From the NCBI GenBank assembly GCA_947501355.1, contig CANMVA010000001.1:2131492-2195491 (forward strand): DNA of 64,000 nt. Reading direction: 5' to 3'. The stretch's first letter is position 1; every line of letters begins with the position of its first letter. Shown here one piece after another: positions 55,654 to 64,000 of the stretch. A program made the translations under genes and the position numbers. The stretch comes from an uncultured Paracoccaceae bacterium. Lineage in GTDB: Bacteria > Pseudomonadota > Alphaproteobacteria > Rhodobacterales > Rhodobacteraceae. The notes under the pieces were generated by a model that saw only the letters and a list, made by a program, of their open reading frames with translations, ran no database searches and was not told the origin of the DNA.

Positions 55654-55839
55654 GTTTTATTCCTCGCTAAATGTGGGCCTCTGCCCTGTCGTTTCTCGCA
55701 TATGGCACCACCGTAAACGGTCTTAAAGGGGAATTTCTGCATTGCGGCACCCTTTTGCCAACCGTTCACGGTTGAAAGCAAACGCATCAACGGCTAAATT
55801 GTTCATTCCAAAAATAGAACCATTGAAGGAAGCTGAGCC

Positions 55840-56385
55840 ATAGCCCGCAGACCCCATAACGCACCCCCGGTGCGCAATACTGGCCCCCGTGTGAATGAAC
55901 ACATCAAGGCCCCTGAAATTCGTCTTATCGGCGCAGAAGGTGAAAACCTGGACGTCGTGACGCCTGCACGCGCAATGGTTCTGGCCGATGAGGCCGGGCT
56001 TGATCTGGTCGAAATCTCGCCCAACGCAAATCCGCCGGTCTGCAAGATCATGGATTTTGGCAAGTTCAAATACGAACAGCAAAAGCGCGAGAGCGAGGCC
56101 CGCAAGAAGCAAAAGACCATCGAGGTCAAAGAGGTCAAGTTCCGCCCGAACACCGACACGCATGACTATGAGGTCAAAATGCGCAACGTGTTCAAGTTTC
56201 TTGAGAACGGCGACAAGGTGAAAGTCACCCTGCGGTTCCGAGGCCGGGAAATGGCCCACCAGAACCTCGGTCGCGAGTTGCTTGAGCGTGTCGCAGAGGA
56301 CACCAAAGAGGCTGGCAAGGTTGAGAACATGCCAAAGATGGAAGGTCGTCAGATGGTCATGATGATCGGACCTTTGTCCAAGTAA
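55840..56385 (+). CDS. infC: Translation initiation factor IF-3, with ATA start codon
   Basis: 181 residues if the start is the ATA at 55840, which reads [22 protein letters not shown], the expected IF3 N-terminus, with AAGGAAG seven bases upstream. A GTG at 55870 would drop ten conserved basic residues. IF3 domains follow: [33 protein letters not shown] and the C-terminal [23 protein letters not shown]. infC genes often use rare starts (AUU in E. coli), which IF3 itself rejects, giving autoregulation. It stands alone, without rpmI or rplT, and ends in a terminator. Confidence 0.92.
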   Translation: MARRPHNAPPVRNTGPRVNEHIKAPEIRLIGAEGENLDVVTPARAMVLADEAGLDLVEISPNANPPVCKIMDFGKFKYEQQKRESEARKKQKTIEVKEVKFRPNTDTHDYEVKMRNVFKFLENGDKVKVTLRFRGREMAHQNLGRELLERVAEDTKEAGKVENMPKMEGRQMVMMIGPLSK

Positions 56386-56409
56386 GTCAGCGCCTTACAG
56401 CATGATCTT

Positions 56410-56433
56410 AAAGCCCCTTTCGAGGGGCTTTTT
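56410..56433. terminator. Rho-independent terminator shared by infC and the convergent gene
   Basis: AAAGCCCCT-TTCG-AGGGGCTTT, a perfect nine-base-pair stem with a TTCG loop, followed by TTTTTC. It lies 25 bases after the infC stop and ends at the stop of the convergent phospholipase-like gene. Confidence 0.85.
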
Positions 56434-56888
56434 CATTGGCAGTCGGGTCGCCCATAGCCCCAGCGCCAACTCAGCCCGCTGCACGGTCCGCCCCCCAGCC
56501 GCACAGCCTGAAACAGCGCATCCGCCATGACCTGACTGCCCGTCTCAGCCACGCAGGCCTGAAACGCGCGGTCGGCTGCCAGCCGCTCGACATAGCTGCC
56601 ACGGGCGGTCGCGGCCCCGCCCCCTGCGTGATAGGCGCGGTCATGGCTGACACAGCAGCCTTCAAACGGCAGCGGGTCGGCACCGACCCCATTCCAGACG
56701 CTGCTCAGTCCACCGCTGCACCCATCGGACACGAACGCCGTGAGCGGAGCGTCCTGCACCTCAAGCAGGCGCGCATGCTGGCGCTCTTCCACCCGACGGT
56801 CCGAGGCGAGCATGACGGACAGAATGCCCCCGCCAACAAGCAACACCGCAAAGGTCAAGCCAATGCGGTGTCGTTTTTTCAGTGCCAA
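56433..56888 (-). CDS. Anchored protein with phospholipase A2-like active site
   Basis: 151 residues from a TTG at 56888. After a membrane helix (LTFAVLLVGGGILSVML) the soluble part has SDGCSGGLSSVWNG and FEGCCVSHDRAYHAGGG. SDGCS and CCxxHDxxY match the calcium loop and the His-Asp active site of secretory and bacterial phospholipase A2 enzymes; further Cys (QACVAE, GPCSG, PDCQ) could form disulfides in the periplasm. This is inferred from motifs only. It follows the FAD subunit gene of a molybdenum hydroxylase by four bases, so it is the last gene of that operon, an unexpected partner. Confidence 0.65.
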   Translation of the reverse strand: MALKKRHRIGLTFAVLLVGGGILSVMLASDRRVEERQHARLLEVQDAPLTAFVSDGCSGGLSSVWNGVGADPLPFEGCCVSHDRAYHAGGGAATARGSYVERLAADRAFQACVAETGSQVMADALFQAVRLGGGPCSGLSWRWGYGRPDCQ

Positions 56889-56892
56889 AGGC

Positions 56893-57681
56893 TCAAGCGG
56901 AGGCTGTCACGGCGCGCCCCGTCATCACCTTGACCAGATGCGCACGATACTCCGGAGTGCCGTGCAAATCACCGATCAGACCGTCGGCTGGCACGCTCAG
57001 CCCGGAGATTGCGTCTGCGCTGAAATCCGCCGAAAGCGCCTCTTCCGCCTCAGACCAGCGATGCACGCCCTCTTCCGAGGCGCCGGTCACCGCGACCCGC
57101 ACGCCGTCGCTGTATTTGGCGACAAAGACGCCCACCAACGCAAAGCGCGAGGCAGGCTGCACGAATTTCTGATAATTCGCCTTCTCCGGCACCGGAAAGC
57201 GCACCTCGGTGATGATCTCACCTTCCTCCAGCGCGGTCGTGAACATGCCCTGGAAATAGTCATCCGCGGCGATGTCGCGCTTATTGGTGATGATCGTGGC
57301 GTTTGAGCCCAACGCGGCCGCCGGATAGCAGGCCGACGGGTCGTTGTTGGCCAGCGATCCGCCAATGGTGCCACGATTCCGCACCGCCGGGTCTCCGATA
57401 TGCGCCGCCAGTTCCGCCAGTGCCGGATATTGCCCCGCCTCTGCCGCTACCGTCGCATGGCTGGTCGCGCCCCCAATACAAACCTCGCCGCTATCACCGA
57501 TACAGACGCCTTTCATCTCGGCTATGCCGCCAAGGCTCACCAGCGTCTCTGGCGCCGCCAGCCGCTGTTTTAGCGTCGGGATCAGGGTCTGCCCGCCGCC
57601 CAACGCCTGCGCGTCCTCGGATGCCAACGCCTTGACCGCATCATCGACGGTCGTGGGCCGCTCAAACTCGAATGCATACAT
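56893..57681 (-). CDS. Molybdenum hydroxylase FAD-binding (medium, CoxM-like) subunit
   Basis: 262 residues. N-terminal FAD-binding PCMH fold with [16 protein letters not shown], a central [16 protein letters not shown] and the CODH FAD C-terminal domain ([20 protein letters not shown]). It transfers electrons from the 2Fe-2S subunit to an acceptor. AGGAGG precedes the ATG. The gene lies 99 bases after the large-subunit gene; the gap holds a dispersed repeat. It forms the three-subunit enzyme with the products at 57781 and 60203. Confidence 0.93.
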   Translation of the reverse strand: MYAFEFERPTTVDDAVKALASEDAQALGGGQTLIPTLKQRLAAPETLVSLGGIAEMKGVCIGDSGEVCIGGATSHATVAAEAGQYPALAELAAHIGDPAVRNRGTIGGSLANNDPSACYPAAALGSNATIITNKRDIAADDYFQGMFTTALEEGEIITEVRFPVPEKANYQKFVQPASRFALVGVFVAKYSDGVRVAVTGASEEGVHRWSEAEEALSADFSADAISGLSVPADGLIGDLHGTPEYRAHLVKVMTGRAVTASA

Positions 57682-57714
57682 CTTTCATCCTCCTGAAGAT
57701 CATGGGGACCCGCC

Positions 57715-57742
57715 CCTGTCTTCTTTTGTGTCCAAATACTCA
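57715..57742 (+). repeat. Dispersed intergenic repeat, copy e
   Basis: CCTGTCTTCTTTTGTG, TCC, AAATACTCA. It fills most of the 99-base gap between two genes of the same operon (57681 and 57781), and shares its first 15 bases with copy a at 8095. Confidence 0.6.
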
Positions 57743-57780
57743 AATCCGGCGATGGCCCATCTGAGCCACCGCCGAAGAGC

Positions 57781-60144
57781 TTATCCGTTCATCGCAGCCC
57801 AGACCTTGCCCGGCGTCAGCGGCATATCGATATGCGTGACGTCCTTGCCCGCACGCTGCAGGGCATCAACCACGGCGTTCACGACGGCAGGCGGCGATCC
57901 AATCGCACCGGCCTCCCCACAGCCTTTCACGCCGAGCGGATTATGCGTACACGGCGTCTGGCAGGAATGATCCACCTCGTAGAATGGCACATCATCGGCG
58001 CGCGGCATGGCGTAATCCATGTAGCTGGCTGACAGGATCTGACCGTTCTCATCGTAAGAGCAGTTCTCCAGCAGCGCCTGACCAATACCTTGCGCCAGCC
58101 CCCCATGGACTTGCCCCGACACAATCATCGGGTTCACGATATTGCCGAAATCATCGGCTGCCGCGAAGCTCTCGATCGTGACTTTGCCAGTGTCGGGGTC
58201 CACTTCGACCTCGCAGCAATAAGCGCCCGACGGGTAGGTGAAGTTGTTGGGATCATAGAACGCCGTCTCCTCCAACCCCGGCTCGATTTCCTCAAGCGGG
58301 TAGTTATGAGGCACGTAGGCCGCCAGGGTCACATCGCCCCAGGCCACCGATTTATCGGTCCCCGCGACCGTGAATTGGCCGTCCTTCAACTCGATATCCG
58401 CTTCCGAGGCTTCCAGCAGATGCGAGGCGATCTTCTTGGCCTTGTTGATCACCTTCTCGGCGGCGCGGACCATAGCCGAGCCGCCAACCGCCAGCGAGCG
58501 AGACCCATAAGTCCCCATCCCCATCGGAGAGGTCGCGGTATCGCCATGGACGATCTCGATCTGACTTTCGTCAATCCCGATCATCTCGGCAATCACCTGC
58601 GGGAAGGCGGTCTCATGCCCCTGCCCGTGGCTGTGGCTGCCAGTCATGACAGAGATCGAGCCGGTCGCATTCACCCGGACGGTCGCACTTTCATAAAGAC
58701 CAGCCCGCGCGCCCAACTGCCCGACAAGGTTCGACGGAGCAATCCCGCAGGCCTCGATATAGCAGTTTACGCCCAAACCACGCAGCTTCCCGCGCTTCTT
58801 GGACTCCTCCAGACGCGCTTCAAAACCGGAAAGATCACCAATCTCGGCCAGCTTATCCATCGTCGCGTGATAGTCGCCAGTGTCATATTCCACCGCCACA
58901 GGCGTGGCATAGGGGAACTCCGTAATGAAGTTCTGACGCCGCAACTCAATCGGGTCGACACCCAACTCGCGCGCGGCCTTGTCCACCACACGCTCTAACT
59001 GGAACGTCGCCTCCGGGCGACCTGCCCCGCGATAAGCATCCACTGGCACGGTGTTGGTAAACACCGCTTTCACGTTCACATAGATCAGCGGTGTCTTGTA
59101 ATTGCCCGCCATCAGTGTGCCGTGCAGCCAGGTTGGAATGGACGGCGCAAAGGTCGATAGATACGCGCCCATATTGGCGTAGGTTTCTGTCCTAAGTGCG
59201 GTGAAGTTGTTGTCCGCATCCAGCGCCAGCTCGATCTTGGTCACGTGATCCCGGCCATGGGCATCCGACATGAACGCCTCGGACCGGGACGAGGTCCATT
59301 TGACCGGACGCCCGACCTGCTTGGCGGCAAAGGTGCAAAATGCCTCTTCCGCGTAGTGGAAGATCTTCGTGCCAAAGCCGCCACCCACATCCGGGGCCAC
59401 GACGCGCAGCTTATGCTCGGGAATACCCAGCACGAACGCGCCCATCAGAAGCCGGATCACATGGGGATTCTGGCTGGTGGTGTAGAGCGTGTAATCATCC
59501 GTCCCTGCATTCCAGTCGCCCACGGCCACACGCGGCTCCATCGGGTTGGCGACAAGGCGGTTGTTGACCAGCTCCAGCGTGGTGACATGGGCGGCGGATT
59601 TGATCGCCTCATCCACCGCCTCGCGGTTCTCCTCGACGAACCCCCAGTCATAGCAAAGGTTGCTCGTCAGATCGTCATGGACCTTGGTCGAGCCATCAGC
59701 CACAGCCGCCTTCATATCGACGACGGCAGGCAGTTCTTCGAGATCCAGCTCAATCGCTTCGGCTGCATCGCGCGCCTGCTCAAGGCTCTCGGCCACGACG
59801 GCACAGATCGGGTCGCCCACATGGCGTACCTTGCCTTGGGCCAGCACCGGGTGGGCGGGTTCCTGCATCGGCTCGCCGTGCCGGTCGGTCACTTGCCAGC
59901 CGCAGGGGATCGACCCGATCCCTTCGAAATCGGCCCCGGTGAAAATCCGCACCACACCGGGCATCGCATCGGCAGAGGAGGTATCAATCCCCTTGATCGT
60001 GGCATGGGCCACATCCGAGCGCAGGAAATGCACATAGGTCTGGTTGTTGATGTTGATATCGTCTGTGTAGCGTCCGCGTCCGGTCAGGAACCGAACGTCC
60101 TCGCGCCGCTTTGAGCTGGCGCCAATGCCTCCGTCTTTGGGCAT
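57781..60144 (-). CDS. Molybdenum hydroxylase large subunit, form II CoxL-like
   Basis: 787 residues, xanthine oxidase family Mo subunit. The active-site loop is AYRGAGRPE, the form II signature; form I CO dehydrogenases have AYRCSFR with the Cys that binds copper, absent here. Further motifs: [19 protein letters not shown] and the Glu in [15 protein letters not shown], the catalytic Glu of the family. The pyranopterin cofactor is cytosine-type in relatives. The substrate is unknown; true CO oxidation is doubtful. GGGAGG precedes the ATG. It is the middle gene of coxS-, coxL- and coxM-like subunits. Confidence 0.93.
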   Translation of the reverse strand: MPKDGGIGASSKRREDVRFLTGRGRYTDDININNQTYVHFLRSDVAHATIKGIDTSSADAMPGVVRIFTGADFEGIGSIPCGWQVTDRHGEPMQEPAHPVLAQGKVRHVGDPICAVVAESLEQARDAAEAIELDLEELPAVVDMKAAVADGSTKVHDDLTSNLCYDWGFVEENREAVDEAIKSAAHVTTLELVNNRLVANPMEPRVAVGDWNAGTDDYTLYTTSQNPHVIRLLMGAFVLGIPEHKLRVVAPDVGGGFGTKIFHYAEEAFCTFAAKQVGRPVKWTSSRSEAFMSDAHGRDHVTKIELALDADNNFTALRTETYANMGAYLSTFAPSIPTWLHGTLMAGNYKTPLIYVNVKAVFTNTVPVDAYRGAGRPEATFQLERVVDKAARELGVDPIELRRQNFITEFPYATPVAVEYDTGDYHATMDKLAEIGDLSGFEARLEESKKRGKLRGLGVNCYIEACGIAPSNLVGQLGARAGLYESATVRVNATGSISVMTGSHSHGQGHETAFPQVIAEMIGIDESQIEIVHGDTATSPMGMGTYGSRSLAVGGSAMVRAAEKVINKAKKIASHLLEASEADIELKDGQFTVAGTDKSVAWGDVTLAAYVPHNYPLEEIEPGLEETAFYDPNNFTYPSGAYCCEVEVDPDTGKVTIESFAAADDFGNIVNPMIVSGQVHGGLAQGIGQALLENCSYDENGQILSASYMDYAMPRADDVPFYEVDHSCQTPCTHNPLGVKGCGEAGAIGSPPAVVNAVVDALQRAGKDVTHIDMPLTPGKVWAAMNG

Positions 60145-60202
60145 ATTTCTACCTCCCTAAAGGTGGGTGAAGCGTGGGGACAATACCCCTTGGTCTTGTT
60201 TG

Positions 60203-60688
60203 CTATTCCGCAGCGATTTTGCTGACGTCTTGGCCGGCCGCGGCCATGATCGCTTTGACGATGTTATGATAGCCTGTGCAGCGGCAGATATTGCCTTCCA
60301 GATATTCCCGGATTTCCGTCTCGGACGGGTTCGGGTTGTCTTGCAGCAAAGCCGCTGCCGACATCACCATGCCGGGCGTGCAGAAGCCGCATTGCAACCC
60401 GTGATGGTCCTGAAACGCCTGCTGGATTGTCGACAGCGAGCCATCGGGCTTCGCCATCCCTTCGATGGTGGTGACCTCCGCGCCTTCGGCTTCACCTGCC
60501 AGCATCGCGCAGGCTTTGACGGCGACCCCGTCCACATGGACCACGCAGGCCCCGCATTGGCTGGTGTCGCAGCCCACATGGGTGCCGGTCAGGTTCAGGC
60601 TGTCGCGCAGAAAGCCCGACAGCAGCGTGCGGCCTTCGACCTCGCCACTGACAGCTTTTCCGTTCACGGTCATTGAGACCTGTGTCAT
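60203..60688 (-). CDS. Molybdenum hydroxylase 2Fe-2S (small, CoxS-like) subunit
   Basis: 161 residues. N-terminal plant-type ferredoxin cluster [21 protein letters not shown] and C-terminal [12 protein letters not shown]...[12 protein letters not shown] cluster, the standard pair of this family. It passes electrons from the Mo site to the FAD subunit. It is first of the three structural genes, 58 bases before the large subunit gene. GGGAGG precedes the ATG. A dispersed repeat lies upstream, at the end of the next gene. Confidence 0.94.
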   Translation of the reverse strand: MTQVSMTVNGKAVSGEVEGRTLLSGFLRDSLNLTGTHVGCDTSQCGACVVHVDGVAVKACAMLAGEAEGAEVTTIEGMAKPDGSLSTIQQAFQDHHGLQCGFCTPGMVMSAAALLQDNPNPSETEIREYLEGNICRCTGYHNIVKAIMAAAGQDVSKIAAE

Positions 60689-60812
60689 GAAATTCCTCCC
60701 TTTTCATTCTTGAGGAGAGTTAAGCACGGGTTTTTCGTTTTGAGAACAATTCTTTTGCGAATGTTCCAAATCGAGACAGCCTGTCGCAACATATGGCCGA
60801 TGCCGTGCCATT

Positions 60813-60837
60813 CAGGTATTTATGGACAAAAGAAGAC
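60813..60837 (-). repeat. Dispersed intergenic repeat, copy f
   Basis: On the minus strand GTCTTCTTTTGTC, CAT, AAATACCTG. It begins directly beside the stop of the MPT-binding protein gene (60838) in a 149-base gap to the CoxS-like gene start. The rest of this gap is AT-rich and may hold the promoter of the structural genes. Confidence 0.6.
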
Positions 60838-61830
60838 CTAGCCTTCGCGCGGTTGAGGCCGCGTCCTGATCTCTTTTAGAAGGCCTCCCACCCCCATCGC
60901 CGCGATATCGTCAGAGGCGACCGGGATGCCGCACAGGACACGCTCCATCACCCAGTCCGCGCCATTGAGCGCGGGGGAGCGGGCGCAGCCCGGCAATCCA
61001 ATGACAGGCCGTGTCTTGTGATCGCCCAGAAACAGCAGGTTTCCGGGGTCAACTGGCATTCCGAAATGGATCAGCGTTCCACCTGCCGTGGTCAGACCAA
61101 GCGGCGCGACATCCGCCGGATCCGAGGTGGCCGACGCGGTCAGAATCAGAATCAACGCGCCTTTTGCGCACATGATAGCGGCGCTGACCGCTTCTGGTGT
61201 ATGGGGGACGCGCAACGTCTCCGCCAATCGCACGCCCAGCGCATCGAGACGGCTCGCGATAGCGGCCTCACCTTTCGCACTATCCGGCGCGCCCGGCAGA
61301 TCGGTGAGGATCAATGTTGCGTCCGGCAGGGTGGCAGGCTGAACGCGCAGGGCACCGGCGGCGGATTCGCAGGCGGTATTCAGATCAGTTTCAGACACCG
61401 CATAAGAGATGATCTTGACCGTGCCGACCAACGCACCTGCCGCCACGCGCGCGTAAGGGCGCGGTGTGGCGAGCGTAATCAGCGGGTTCACCTTGTTGAG
61501 CGCGTGCACAGCGTCTGTGTCAATCACCGTGATCCCGGCCCGCTGCGCATAAAGGTTCACGCGGCCCGTAAAGGGATCGGCAATGCGCAGATGGGCAGTG
61601 TCGGGGTCTGGCGCAATTGCGCGGGCCAGACGGGCGGCGGCGGTGTTTTCCTCAACATCCATCGGCGCGAGTTGGGCGACGATGATTTCGCTCAGCCCTT
61701 CGGTGGCGATCTTTTCAAGATCCTCCGCCTCCAGAACGCGCCCCTTCCTGAGCACGCCGCTGTGCAGCCGCAATGAATGGGCGAGGATTGCGCCCTCAGC
61801 CTTCGCCACCGGAACGGGGCCAAACTTCAC
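60838..61830 (-). CDS. Molybdopterin-binding protein, MoeA/MPT-binding-domain type
   Basis: 330 residues from a GTG at 61830 that overlaps the XdhC stop as GTGA. It contains a MoCF/MPT-binding domain with ILTASATSDPADVAPLGLTTAGG and VIGLPGCARSPALNGADWVMERVL, and an N-terminal region (PVAKAEGAILAHSLRL) seen in proteins of cox-type clusters. It probably carries or matures the molybdenum cofactor for the nearby hydroxylase. It lacks full-length MoeA domains, so a synthesis role is not assured. Confidence 0.85.
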   Translation of the reverse strand: MKFGPVPVAKAEGAILAHSLRLHSGVLRKGRVLEAEDLEKIATEGLSEIIVAQLAPMDVEENTAAARLARAIAPDPDTAHLRIADPFTGRVNLYAQRAGITVIDTDAVHALNKVNPLITLATPRPYARVAAGALVGTVKIISYAVSETDLNTACESAAGALRVQPATLPDATLILTDLPGAPDSAKGEAAIASRLDALGVRLAETLRVPHTPEAVSAAIMCAKGALILILTASATSDPADVAPLGLTTAGGTLIHFGMPVDPGNLLFLGDHKTRPVIGLPGCARSPALNGADWVMERVLCGIPVASDDIAAMGVGGLLKEIRTRPQPREG

Positions 61831-62780
61831 AAGCGCCCCCGCAGCACGCCCGTAATCTGGGCCAGCGTCGCCACAGCAATTTCAGCGGGGCTGGCCGCCC
61901 CGATATCCAGCCCCACGGGCGAATGAATGCGCGCCACATCCGTCTCGGAAAAGCCTGCTTCCGTCAGACGCGCCACCCGTTTGGCATGGGTCCGGGTCGA
62001 ACCCAGCGCGCCGATATAAAAGGCGTCGGATTTCAGCGCCACATGCAGGGCGGGATCGTCAATCTTGGGATCGTGGGACAAGGTCACCACCGCCGTGCGC
62101 GCGTCAATGCCCCAGCCCGTCAGTGCCTCGTCCGGCCAGTCATTGCTGAGCGTCTCTCCGGGAAAGCGTGCCTCGGACCCGAAAACCTCGCGCGGGTCGA
62201 TGATGAACGGACCATAACCCGCCATCCGCGCCATTTGGACCAGGGGCTGCGTGATGTGCACGGCCCCGATCACCGCGAGACGTAACGGCGGATTGTGAAT
62301 GGCGACAAACGTGTCCTCGTCAAAGCCCGAGCGGTCCATGCGGAAGCGTTCATCTGCACCGTCGGTGCTCAAGCTGCGCGCCCAACTAACAGTATTTACA
62401 TGATACGCAACGGGTTGGCGCGCCGCGCGGGCCGCCACCAGATCGGCCAGCATGTCCTCCGGCAGGGCTTTGCCTACAGGCTCCACCATCACGGCGATCT
62501 CACCCCCGCAGGCCAGACCAACAGCGAAGGCCTCATCATCAGAAACCCCAAAGCTCAGCAGCTTCGGCGCGCCCTCCTCCAGCGCGTCAATCGCCTCGAC
62601 AATCACGGCGCCTTCGACGCAGCCGCCCGAAACGGAACCTTCGATCTCCCCTGCCCCTGAGATCACCAATTGGCTGCCCACCCGACGCGGGGCCGACCCC
62701 CAAGTGCGCACAACCGTGGCCAAAGCCGCGCCCTTGCCTGCGCGGTGCCAGTCCAGTGCAATTTCGGGTATGCGATCCAT
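61827..62780 (-). CDS. XdhC/CoxI family maturation protein
   Basis: 317 residues. The N-terminal XdhC_CoxI domain has VVRTWGSAPRRVGSQLVIS and GSVSGGCVEGAVI with a conserved Cys; the C-terminal Rossmann domain has LAVIGAVHITQPLVQMARMAGY and YIGALGSTRTHAKR. Relatives bind and protect the Mo cofactor and promote its sulfuration before insertion into the large subunit. It directly follows the CoxE gene stop and overlaps the MPT-binding protein gene. Confidence 0.9.
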   Translation of the reverse strand: MDRIPEIALDWHRAGKGAALATVVRTWGSAPRRVGSQLVISGAGEIEGSVSGGCVEGAVIVEAIDALEEGAPKLLSFGVSDDEAFAVGLACGGEIAVMVEPVGKALPEDMLADLVAARAARQPVAYHVNTVSWARSLSTDGADERFRMDRSGFDEDTFVAIHNPPLRLAVIGAVHITQPLVQMARMAGYGPFIIDPREVFGSEARFPGETLSNDWPDEALTGWGIDARTAVVTLSHDPKIDDPALHVALKSDAFYIGALGSTRTHAKRVARLTEAGFSETDVARIHSPVGLDIGAASPAEIAVATLAQITGVLRGRL

Positions 62781-64000
62781 CTACGTCTCCAAAAGCGCCA
62801 TCAGGCGAGCTTTCTCGCCCCTATCATCGGGGCGCGACAACGCCTCGGCAAGGGCTTCGAGCGAGGCGATATTGTGACCCGCACGGAAACTGTCCACGCG
62901 CGGCAGCATCTCGGCAATGCCGCGCGCCTTGGGCGCGAACCCGTCCCAGCGCAGCAGCGGGTTCAGCCAGATGACCTTTCGCGCGCTCAGCTGCAACCGC
63001 TCCATCGCGCGGGCCAGATCCTCGGGATCGTCGCGGTCCAGACCGTCCGTGATCAGCAAGACGATCGCGCCAGAGCCCAGAACCCGCCGCGACCAGTCGC
63101 GGTTGAACTCTGTCAGGCACGCGCCAATCCGGGTGCCGCCCTCCCAATCCTGCGCTTCCGCGCCCGCCGCCGCCAAAGCCGCGTCCACGTCGCGTGTCGC
63201 CAGATGGCGGGTGATATTGGTCAGCCGCGTGCCAAAGGTGAACGCATGCACCTTTGACCAGCCCGCGCCTTTCTGGTTCGCCACCGCGTGCAGAAAATGC
63301 AGCACAGCGCGGGAATACTGACTCATGGAGCCCGATATATCGCACAGCGCCACAAGGTTCGGCCACCGGATGCGTGGGGCCTTGCGGATCAGTTCACTAA
63401 GATCGCCCCCCTGCCGCATCGCCGAACGCAAGGTGCGCGCCGCGTCAATCCGTGCGCCATGGGCAGAGACCTGCATGCGCCGAGAAGCCAGCGGTTTGAT
63501 CGGCAGTGTCAGACACGCAAGCATGCGCTTGGCCTGCGCCATCTCCTCCGTGCTCATCTGCTCAAAATCAAGGCTTTTGAGGCGTTCCTGCGACGACATT
63601 GTCCGCGAGGCGTCAATCTCGATCTGGGTCTCGCCTTCGTCCTCATCGATTTCAGGGAGGTCCCGCTCAACCCCGTCCAGCAACGCCTCCGCTGCACGTT
63701 TTTCCGCCGCCTTTGCGCGCCGCTCTTCAGCCACGCCGCGGGTCGCCGGCATCATGTAGGACATCATATGTTCGAGGTATCGCGGATCGCGCCAGTAAAG
63801 CCTGAAGAGCTGCCGGAACGTGGCGCGATGTTCGGGACGCGTGACGAAACAAGCATGCAGCGTCCAGTAGAAATCTGCGCGCTCTGTGAAGCCCGCTGCC
63901 TTGACCGCGTTGATCGCATTGAGTGTCGCGCCAGGGCCAATCGGCAAGCCCGCCTTCCTGAGCGCCCGCGCAAAATGGGTGATGTTACGGGTGAGCTTGG
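62781..64000 (-). CDS. CoxE-like VWA-domain protein, 5' end outside the window
   Basis: At least 406 residues; the frame is open to the right edge, where it reads KLTRNITHFARALRKAGLPIGP, so the true start lies beyond. A C-terminal von Willebrand A domain with a MIDAS-like DISGSMSQYS, GGTRIG and ITDGLDRDD. CoxE acts with the AAA+ ATPase CoxD to insert the metal or sulfur at the active site of CO-dehydrogenase-like enzymes. The CoxD gene, not in the window, is expected just to the right. Its TAG stop touches the XdhC start. Confidence 0.88.
   Translation of the reverse strand, partial: KLTRNITHFARALRKAGLPIGPGATLNAINAVKAAGFTERADFYWTLHACFVTRPEHRATFRQLFRLYWRDPRYLEHMMSYMMPATRGVAEERRAKAAEKRAAEALLDGVERDLPEIDEDEGETQIEIDASRTMSSQERLKSLDFEQMSTEEMAQAKRMLACLTLPIKPLASRRMQVSAHGARIDAARTLRSAMRQGGDLSELIRKAPRIRWPNLVALCDISGSMSQYSRAVLHFLHAVANQKGAGWSKVHAFTFGTRLTNITRHLATRDVDAALAAAGAEAQDWEGGTRIGACLTEFNRDWSRRVLGSGAIVLLITDGLDRDDPEDLARAMERLQLSARKVIWLNPLLRWDGFAPKARGIAEMLPRVDSFRAGHNIASLEALAEALSRPDDRGEKARLMALLET

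Noticed and set aside
57781-60144. Reading the large subunit as a true aerobic CO dehydrogenase
   Set aside because: The active-site loop AYRGAGR lacks the Cys of form I (AYRCSFR), so CO oxidation cannot be claimed.

Overview
The window looks like core chromosome of an alphaproteobacterium of the Rhodobacteraceae, most likely the Roseobacter group. The grounds are high GC, many proteins of a type common in that family (Hint-domain secreted protein, form II CO-dehydrogenase-like cluster, bactofilin/M23 pair, ferredoxin-NADP reductase ending in AFVG), a GAAC-N7-GAAC LexA box before uvrA, and FnrL-type boxes. No insertion sequence, prophage, CRISPR array or rRNA was seen. Coding density is very high and no gap between genes reaches 300 bases.

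Layout. 1-3242: the start of a glycosyltransferase-like gene, then a three-gene valine (isobutyryl-CoA) catabolic operon. 3239-16110: a small exported protein, an FNR-box-preceded DUF2892 protein, SOS-controlled uvrA, two MFS carriers, lpdA, a DUF924 protein, queA and a giant AsmA/YhdP-like protein. 16178-31472: bcp, DUF455, the envelope pair M23 peptidase/bactofilin, membrane proteins, prfB, the peptidoglycan genes mrcA and amiC split by an oppositely oriented methyltransferase, an aminotransferase, a periplasmic M48 protease with a DsbA-like oxidoreductase, and ispG. 31542-41644: a RodZ-like gene, hemA and its exported neighbour, an M20 peptidase, two tandem tRNA-Asp and two tRNA-Val genes, pirin, a LuxR-type regulator, a phosphatase, an HU-like protein and a secreted RTX/Hint protein.

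41927-49146: lon, tgt, two Fe-S maturation genes, tpiA, a cytochrome P450 and an Lrp regulator. 49282-54669: an assimilatory sulfate/sulfite reduction operon (cysG, DUF2849, cysI, cysH, DUF934) followed by fpr, which could supply electrons. 54754-56433: an alanine/acid repeat protein, infC starting at a rare ATA codon, and a shared terminator. 56433-64000: a leftward molybdenum hydroxylase cluster with FAD, Mo and 2Fe-2S subunits, an MPT-binding protein, XdhC and CoxE. It ends in a small anchored protein with a phospholipase A2-like active site. The cluster runs off the right edge.

The least explained structure is a family of about 25-30 base intergenic repeats (core CTTCTTTTGT...AAATAC, nine copies seen), two pairs of which are inverted so they could fold into hairpins. 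I found no convincing entirely new multi-gene system. The phospholipase-like member of the form II CO-dehydrogenase-like cluster, the intergenic repeats and the infC start are the best points for a second look.
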